Of a DNA stretch of 64,000 nucleotides, positions 58,056 to 64,000 are shown in pieces; the first letter of the stretch is position 1; every line of letters starts with the position of its first letter. Location: NCBI RefSeq assembly GCF_026914185.1, contig NC_070570.1, forward strand, positions 3,162,001-3,226,000, given 5' to 3'. The stretch comes from Puccinia triticina. Lineage: Eukaryota > Basidiomycota > Pucciniomycetes > Pucciniales > Pucciniaceae. A program made the position numbers and the translations under genes. Under the pieces are notes generated by a model. The model saw only the letters and a list, made by a program, of their open reading frames with translations, searched no databases and was not told the origin of the DNA.

Positions 58056-60520
58056 ATGAGAAGATTCAGGGGGGAGGGGGGCAAGAAGCCACAAAAACAC
58101 AAGAAGCCTAGAACGGAGAAGGGGAAAATTGTACTTCGAGAAACCAAGGAACAAAGCCGACAGTTTCTAACATCAGTCAAGGGAGATTCCAGTACCCCAT
58201 CTCATCATCAAAATCAGCAAACAGCCTTGAACAATGAACAAACACCCAGCCATCAGACGGATTTCTATAGACAACCAGATGGACAAGGAAATGAACAAAT
58301 TGATCCTCAAGTACAGAGGCTCACTGATTACTTGCAGAGCCAAACCTACCGGAGAAGGAAGGAATTGGAGGAGAGAAACTGGGAAGATGTATATGGTTCA
58401 ATGTTTTCTTGCTTCTTTCAGTGTTCAGCTAAAACATTGACTTGGGGGAATCTTCAAAAATGGGATCACAACTGGAAATCACCCTGCACATGTGCCCAGA
58501 AGTGGAGGAGGTTTGTGGTACTTGTGGATATTTGAAGTTGAGTTCCGATTTCAGATTACAATCCAAGACCAACTCTGATTCAATTTTTTGAGAAATTTCA
58601 GCCCAAAAGGAGTCTGAAGTGGAATTTTGTCAATGCCAAAATGATCAAGTTTGACTGATACAGATGAGATACATTGGAGGATCCCCCATGTACCCCAAGA
58701 CAGCTTTCTATATTTGGCTTTTGCGACTTCACCACATCCTTTGGAAACATAGTGCAGTCGCAATGTTTCCTTTCTCCAAAGCCATTGACAAGTTTTTGGA
58801 TGCACAAAATCCTCTAATTTTAGTGCCAAATTGGCATGGAGAGTCCAATGTTTCCTTCAGTGTGAGTTGTTCTCCAGCAATACAATCTACATGATTTTAT
58901 ATGATCTAATATTTTTTTACTAGACCCAAGAGTGGAGACGCACACTTTCTTCTGTGTTCAATGCTATCAGGGAAATGCTTTCCAGGGAGGAGACCATATC
59001 AGCTGAACTTCTTTGACCGCGACCAATCAATAAGATGGCTGCCATATGTCCACCATGTTATGGCCCTCATGTTACTAACCGGACTTCATTGTATGCATGG
59101 ATGGCAACTTCCAGCATCGAGCTGCAAGTATAGAAATACCAGGATCTCTGAAAACACCTAGCCTTTTCATAAATCCTGTAGAGGTATCCAAGATGCAAGC
59201 GTCAATGGAAGGAGAATTACAAACAGAACCATAGAAAGACAGAGTGGTGGGTTTAGAACTTACTAATCATCTTATACTGCAGCTTTAATTCTTACTCATT
59301 TGCAAAGCAGGACCCATGTACTCAGCAACACACTGCAGCAGACGATATCCAAAACCAGAATACCTGGAAGGAGTGTGATTATACCAGATTGTTTGGAATG
59401 GCTTTTAGACATGATCAGATGTTGCAAATGATCAACATTGTGAAGAGCGGTGAGAAGTGTGTAAAAATTGAACCAGTAATGAATTTATCTCATTTTTCTC
59501 ACCCAAAGTTTGAAAATCTCATTCCAATATTCAGAGCGTATTACCCTGTGACCATGATTAATAACCTGATTAATAAAACCAAACAACACCCGGAGCGGAG
59601 AAAGTTGGGAATCCTGTATGATATTGGCTGCAACATTGAAAAGGGAGTAATACGAGTATGTTTAAACTCATCTGTAAGGTGCAAACAATGTTTGGAAGCA
59701 CTGATTGTGGTTTTTTGGAAGCATCATCAATTTCCTGAAGAACAAGAACTAAACCTTTCAAAATTTGGGACAAGTGTTTTCCATGCATATGTGCATGAGT
59801 GGTCTTGTCAACTGCAATATAATCCACGCTTGAATAAAGGTTGGGGAATTTCTGATGGAGAGGGTATGGAGAGAAACTGGGCATTTTTGTTGCCGTTAAT
59901 CAGTCAGCTACAGTATTCTTCTGCAAATCACTGTCTTGGGGGACTAAATATTTGCCTGGTCCATCATAATGACATGGGAAAGATTAATTCAGGTGGGTAT
60001 CAATTATTTCTCAGGGTGTGAACTTGCCTGAACCAATTAAAATGCTGCCTCAGTCTGCCTGCTGTTAGAAAGAGGTAAAAATATTGAGCAGGTCATGAGG
60101 GATTCTCAGGATGTGTTGAGAGCTCTCGAGGCACGGACCAGCCACCAATTTGAATATTTCCAGACTCAATGGGAGCGCCAAAGGGAGATGCAATTATCTG
60201 CAATTGAGACTCCGACCGAAAAGGAAACCAGGGAACTAGTGGAGGAGCTGGTTGTTAGAATTATGCCCCATGCCCAGAAGAGGGCTTATTTCTCTTGTGT
60301 TCCTTTTCATTCCATCAGGGTCCCTCAGCCACTCAGGCCCCTCTTTAGGCCCCTTTTCCTCCATGTATTTCATCTGTCCCCACATGAAATACAGACACCA
60401 CTTAGTTCCGAGCCCATAGTAGTCAGACTTGCTCCTCTGGAGACTTCTTGTCAGCCACAGAGTACATGTCACAGTACCTTACACGTACCAAGTACCTGCA
60501 ATTGTTCACATTACATATAG
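58056..60520 (+). pseudogene. KDZ-superfamily transposase, broken
   Basis: Plus strand. A basic N-terminus (58056) leads to YRRRKELEERNWEDVYGSMF; then MRYIGGSPMYPKTAF, LLRLHHILWKHSAVA and FLDAQNPLILVPN (58664-58840). An intron-like gap ends TTTTTTTACTAG before TQEWRRTLSSVFNAIREML (58924). VCMDGNFQHRAAS near 59090 holds a catalytic Asp. Next come KECDYTRLFGMAFRHDQMLQMINIV (59370), LGILYDIGCNIEKGV and FHAYVHEWSCQLQYNP, and then KGWGISDGEGMERNWAFL with the acidic residues typical of the family. It ends in a coiled-coil-like tail (60095: LEARTSHQFEYFQTQWERQREMQ). Stops and frame changes near 58536, 58655, 59160 and 60020 mean it is probably inactive unless several are introns. KDZ enzymes are DDE transposases expanded in fungi. 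Confidence 0.85.
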
Positions 60521-60743
60521 TACATTCCTTTTTACACCTTTATTACATATGTATATCATTATTTACAAGCTTAAGAATGTACTCCTGTTATACATTACAT
60601 TACAGATAGCCATAGTTAAATACAGTTACCATAATGTACTGTTGTTATGAGAGTTAAGTTACGTGCAACAGTAAGATTACAATACATTGTAATATTACTG
60701 TACAAGTGAAATACCCCAAAACAGGTATCACTCATTTATCCCC

Positions 60744-61400
60744 TGTTACGCCTCAGTCACCATTTACATAATATATTGGTTATGATATAAATACATAAAC
60801 AATACATGATGTAATCCAATTCAAAGAGCACTGAATGGAATCACTGATTGGTTATGATCAGCTAGTGTGCACAGCTACTGATCTAGGATCAGTACTGATC
60901 ATTACACTGCCCTGATCATTTCCAATGTTGATCCTCATGAGGATCTGCTTCCCTTGAGCGCTTCCAGTTCCCCCCTGGTCCTGAAGCACCTCCAAGCGCC
61001 TCATGTTCCCTCCTGCTCTTTCCCCTCTATAAAAACATACCCCCCAGGACTGTTTATCCCTCAGAATATATTTACAGCAAAGTTTAACCCATACTATAGT
61101 TAAACAGTGCTTTCATTCTCACCCATCATTTAATTCAGGAATACTCTCAACTCTTGATTACCCTTGCCTTTCTATAGGTAAAACCACAAACCCAAGTTGA
61201 GTTATTCCTTGGATGCCTATTAACACTCTGTGTTGATCTGGATGCGCCTTAATTGAGCAAGCCTCTCAGTCAAGATTACTGATAGAGTGAAACCTTTTAC
61301 AGGTCTTACCACAAACCCATTGACCCATCCTTGGCATCTTACATCATCATCTTGATAGTAACAACCCTCTCAGACACGGTTAGTTACATACAGGCTGACA
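60744..61400 (+). repeat. Gypsy-type LTR (5' end of a further element)
   Basis: The end GGCTGACA at 61400 is the inverse of the TGTCAGCC start seen at 22962 and 51706. A TATA box (CTATAAAAAC, about 61028) lies 370 bp before the end, as in an LTR promoter. The start TGTTACGCC at 60744 is chosen on the TG...CA rule and is uncertain. ATTGGGGGTCTGGCC follows directly and may be the primer site. Confidence 0.5.
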
Positions 61401-61514
61401 ATTGGGGGTCTGGCCTATTATTTATCCGTGATTCTCACTCCCAAACCGTGATAATCATACTAACATACCTATTTCTTACCATTTTTTACGCCAAAATGTC
61501 TTGTTAAAAGACAA

Positions 61515-61841
61515 ATGACTACCATTATCTGTGATTTCAAACCCAACTCCAACCTCCTGAAATTACAGAAATACACAAAGGAAAACCCTAATAACCTTGA
61601 AGTCCAAGAACACGTCAGAAAAACCCATACACTGATTGGAGAGGACCAATTCTACACCTGTACCTGGATAACTTACAGTACTCTTTGGACAGCTTGTATC
61701 TATCATCCTGACGGTACACTTATTGATACTACTGAAGAATCAGAATTTGTGGAAGAAGAACAAACTAAACTTGTTAGAAAACCACAACTTACAGCTTTTC
61801 CATTTGGATATCCTCCCTTTGACAAGGAATACTGCTCTTAA
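61515..61841 (+). CDS. Short ORF, unknown
   Basis: 108 residues from ATG 61515, 115 bp after the LTR end: TIICDFKPNSNLLKLQKYT, then DQFYTCTWITYSTLWTACIYHPDGTLID. Its position suggests the first frame of the retroelement, but I recognise no gag domain. The balanced composition makes it more likely coding than chance. Confidence 0.4.
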   Translation: MTTIICDFKPNSNLLKLQKYTKENPNNLEVQEHVRKTHTLIGEDQFYTCTWITYSTLWTACIYHPDGTLIDTTEESEFVEEEQTKLVRKPQLTAFPFGYPPFDKEYCS

Positions 61842-63038
61842 AAAGAACATACCTCCTACTCCACGCTTCCCCCCTTCACTTCTGACGGCCCTCCTCCGCA
61901 ACTTACGCGCAGAAAGAGAAGTCAAATCATTAACTAGATTTCCAGTGATTGTGTCTTAGATTCTCCCTTATTTTCTCATCATTTTCCTAGACTCTTCACC
62001 CTGTTTAAATCCTTCCATACAACCGGAAAAATCCATAAAAAATCATCCTATTGTTGACTATCTCTATATTTTATACTGGAAAAAATTGTCTTTATTTTGC
62101 CAAAAGCCCATAGAAATTGAATCATACACACTTGGTTGACCCTACACAGTGAAATTACAGTGAAATTCATTCATTTTCTCTGCAGAAAACACAACGGAAT
62201 GCTTGTTCCCCCCAAAAAAGAGAAGAGATACAAAAATTCTGAGTAAACCAATCGAACCGCAAGGATCGATTTACACTACTAAGTTTTTTTTGTAAGACTC
62301 CAAACTCTACCATTCCTACGGCAGGAAAGCATTTGTACTGCATTCCCACTTGAGAGCGCATTAGGTTGCGGGACTAAGTGGTACTACATACACCGTGCGC
62401 ATCCTGTGTATACAGGATCTACATAACTCAATTACAGCTCAATTACACTGTACTACTGTATTACCCCGGATCTGCAAGGATCTACAGGGATTTACACGCT
62501 AGATGCACTCCACCCAACTCAATTAGAGAGCGCATACAGGCGCATACCTACCGTACATACCCTCCTTGAGCCGCAACCCTTGAGCAGGATCACTGTAACA
62601 CCTGTAGCTCCTCATCTAGAGCAGCTACAGACAATCTGAGACCGCCAATCGAACCGCGCAAGCCTAGCAGATCAGACTAGAAGTAATATACCTAGCCTAC
62701 AGATCCCAAAAGCGCTGTACAAGCGCATCACTACTTCCCCTCCTCTTGTAGAACCGCTGTTCCAAGAGTTTAAAAGGAGCTCCACTCCACGCCATTTGAG
62801 CAATCAACAAACCAAGTTGATACACCTCTGCGCCACCTTCTTAGCTTTTATCCAACCAAAATTCAAACCTTTCCATCAATAGGAAAAATTTCCTACACTG
62901 ATTTTCCGGCAAAATCACTATAACTTTAAAAGTACTCAGAAAATCCCAAATCTGAAAAGTACATCTTTTTCCTTACCCTTTTCCCGTCAGATTGGTATTT
63001 TTTAATACTAATATTTTTGTGTTTTTGATTGTGTACAG
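61842..63038. other. Leader or intron-like sequence, no gene seen
   Basis: AT-rich and pyrimidine-rich, without supported frames. Ends with the acceptor-like TTGATTGTGTACAG at 63038. Confidence 0.4.
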
Positions 63039-64000
63039 TGTCCACCAACGTTGACACCCTCACCCCAGAACTTCAATCCCTTGGAGTTACGGACAAAAAC
63101 ACGCAACCCCGTGAGGCTAGAGAGGAAACCACTGATACTAATCAGCGCGCAGATTCCCCAGCCATTTCTGATAAATCTTCAGGTACATTTACACCTTAAG
63201 AAATTCTCTAAACAAAAACAAAAAATACCTACTGAATCAGAATAATTCTACTTTGTCTCCTCCTTCTCTCAGAACTCGAGGTTATAATGGAAAAACCCGT
63301 ACATCAGACCCAGGCAGAGGATTTTCACCTGCCAAACAACCTGTAGCAGATAAAATTATATATGCTACAAAGAAAGGAAAAACTAAGAATTTATCTTCTA
63401 CTAACAGTCTTGACGGAAGAGAAGTTCGAGCGCTACTATTACAGGATGAAAGGCTACAAGACGTGGCTCAAGGACGTGCGCAACCGCAGCAGCCACGTGG
63501 CAATAATAGCGCATCTCAAGTATTGCCGGGCCGATTTCCAGGCAATGATAGACCTCAAAGGTTTAACAAAGAGGACAAAAGATTGGAATCCAATGGAGAT
63601 CAGCTCAGAATCTCTCCTAATCCACCAGCTGTCCCACAGACGAAATCACTCTCCATTAAGAAGCCCCCAGCGCCGCAGACCAGCTTCAAGACCCCAATCA
63701 CGCAGGGGGAAAAATGTGAATTCCAGACACCCGCGGAATACTGGGCGCAATCAACAATGGCGCAGTCAAAATTACGAAGAAATGATACGCCTGCGCAGAT
63801 CCCTCCAAGGCACTTATCAACATCTGGAGCAAGGCAAAATAGCCCGCCAGGTGCGTCAGATGGACCTAGATCCTTAAATAGCTCCCATTTCTTTAGTAGT
63901 AATATTAACTCTGGTTCTGAACACGCATCAAATGTACCAGATATTCTAAATGTTGTTAACAATCCAGATACTCCCTTCAGAACTGCTTTACATATGTACA
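63039..64000 (+). CDS. Spliced disordered protein (gag-like?), runs off the window
   Basis: Exon 63039-63182 reads STNVDTLTPELQSLGVTDKN. A 98-bp intron (CAG/GTACAT donor, pyrimidine tract, acceptor CTCGAG at 63280) joins in phase to a frame open for 720 bp to the window edge: GYNGKTRTSDPGRGFSPAKQ, EVRALLLQDERLQDVAQGRA, then proline/serine/glutamine-rich sequence. No stop occurs in this frame, which is unusual here. Lying 1.6 kb inside an LTR, it may be the gag of the next gypsy element. No capsid or zinc knuckle is visible before the end. A second frame at 63362-63877 is probably its shadow. Confidence 0.45.

Overview
This window looks like a transposon-packed stretch of a eukaryotic, most likely basidiomycete (plausibly rust-type) fungal genome. 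I infer that from the short spliced introns (53-107 bp, GT...CTRAY...AG), the mixture of elements (Ty3/gypsy with a chromodomain, two Ty1/copia families, a DIRS-like gag plus RT/RNase H, an intron-bearing Helitron, a KDZ-type transposase, foldback MITEs) and the near absence of single-copy genes. The species cannot be named from sequence alone.

Layout. 1-6127: about 37 monomers of a ~173-bp satellite that reverse orientation at 3346, forming a giant palindrome. 6.8-10.8 kb: two broken Ty3/gypsy gag regions on the minus strand, the second with its LTR and primer site. 11.3-17.6 kb: a hairpin-module array, a dead DIRS-like retroelement and a foldback element with 27-30-bp inverted ends. 17.7-22 kb: a minus-strand copia element cut off in gag by a gypsy element. 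22-28.5 kb: the gypsy pol (minus), itself interrupted by a 980-bp Mutator-like foldback element with an exact 9-bp target duplication and by a tRNA-like insert. 30.2-30.8 kb: a small spliced plus-strand gene of unknown function.

30.9 to about 50 kb: a large minus-strand Helitron. Its probable 3' end (hairpin + CTAG, followed by T) is at 30894. It encodes an intron-containing Rep/Pif1-helicase protein (47.5-37.4 kb) and carries spliced genes for a two-domain, OB-fold-like (possibly RPA-like) protein. I find this protein three times: 47906-49181(-), 35398-36295(-) and 32154-33258(+). The plus-strand copy sits beside a second Pif1-like relic and a possible second, nested Helitron end at 35275-35308. 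A young copia element (38383-43707, LTRs differing by one base in 290, 5-bp TSD TGATT) lies exactly inside the Helitron helicase frame.

50-64 kb: gypsy-type LTR sequence, an unrecognised minus-strand gene, a solo LTR related to the young copia element (TSD GCTAG), two copies of a ~210-bp palindromic MITE, a broken KDZ transposase (58.1-60.5 kb), and an LTR with the beginning of another retroelement-like unit running off the end.

The parts fit a history of nested insertions followed by decay. Many disabling changes (CGA to TGA stops; catalytic Asp to Asn; Walker B Glu to Lys) are CpG transitions, pointing to cytosine methylation and deamination acting across unrelated elements. The most promising undescribed system is the Helitron and its recurring spliced OB-fold partner.
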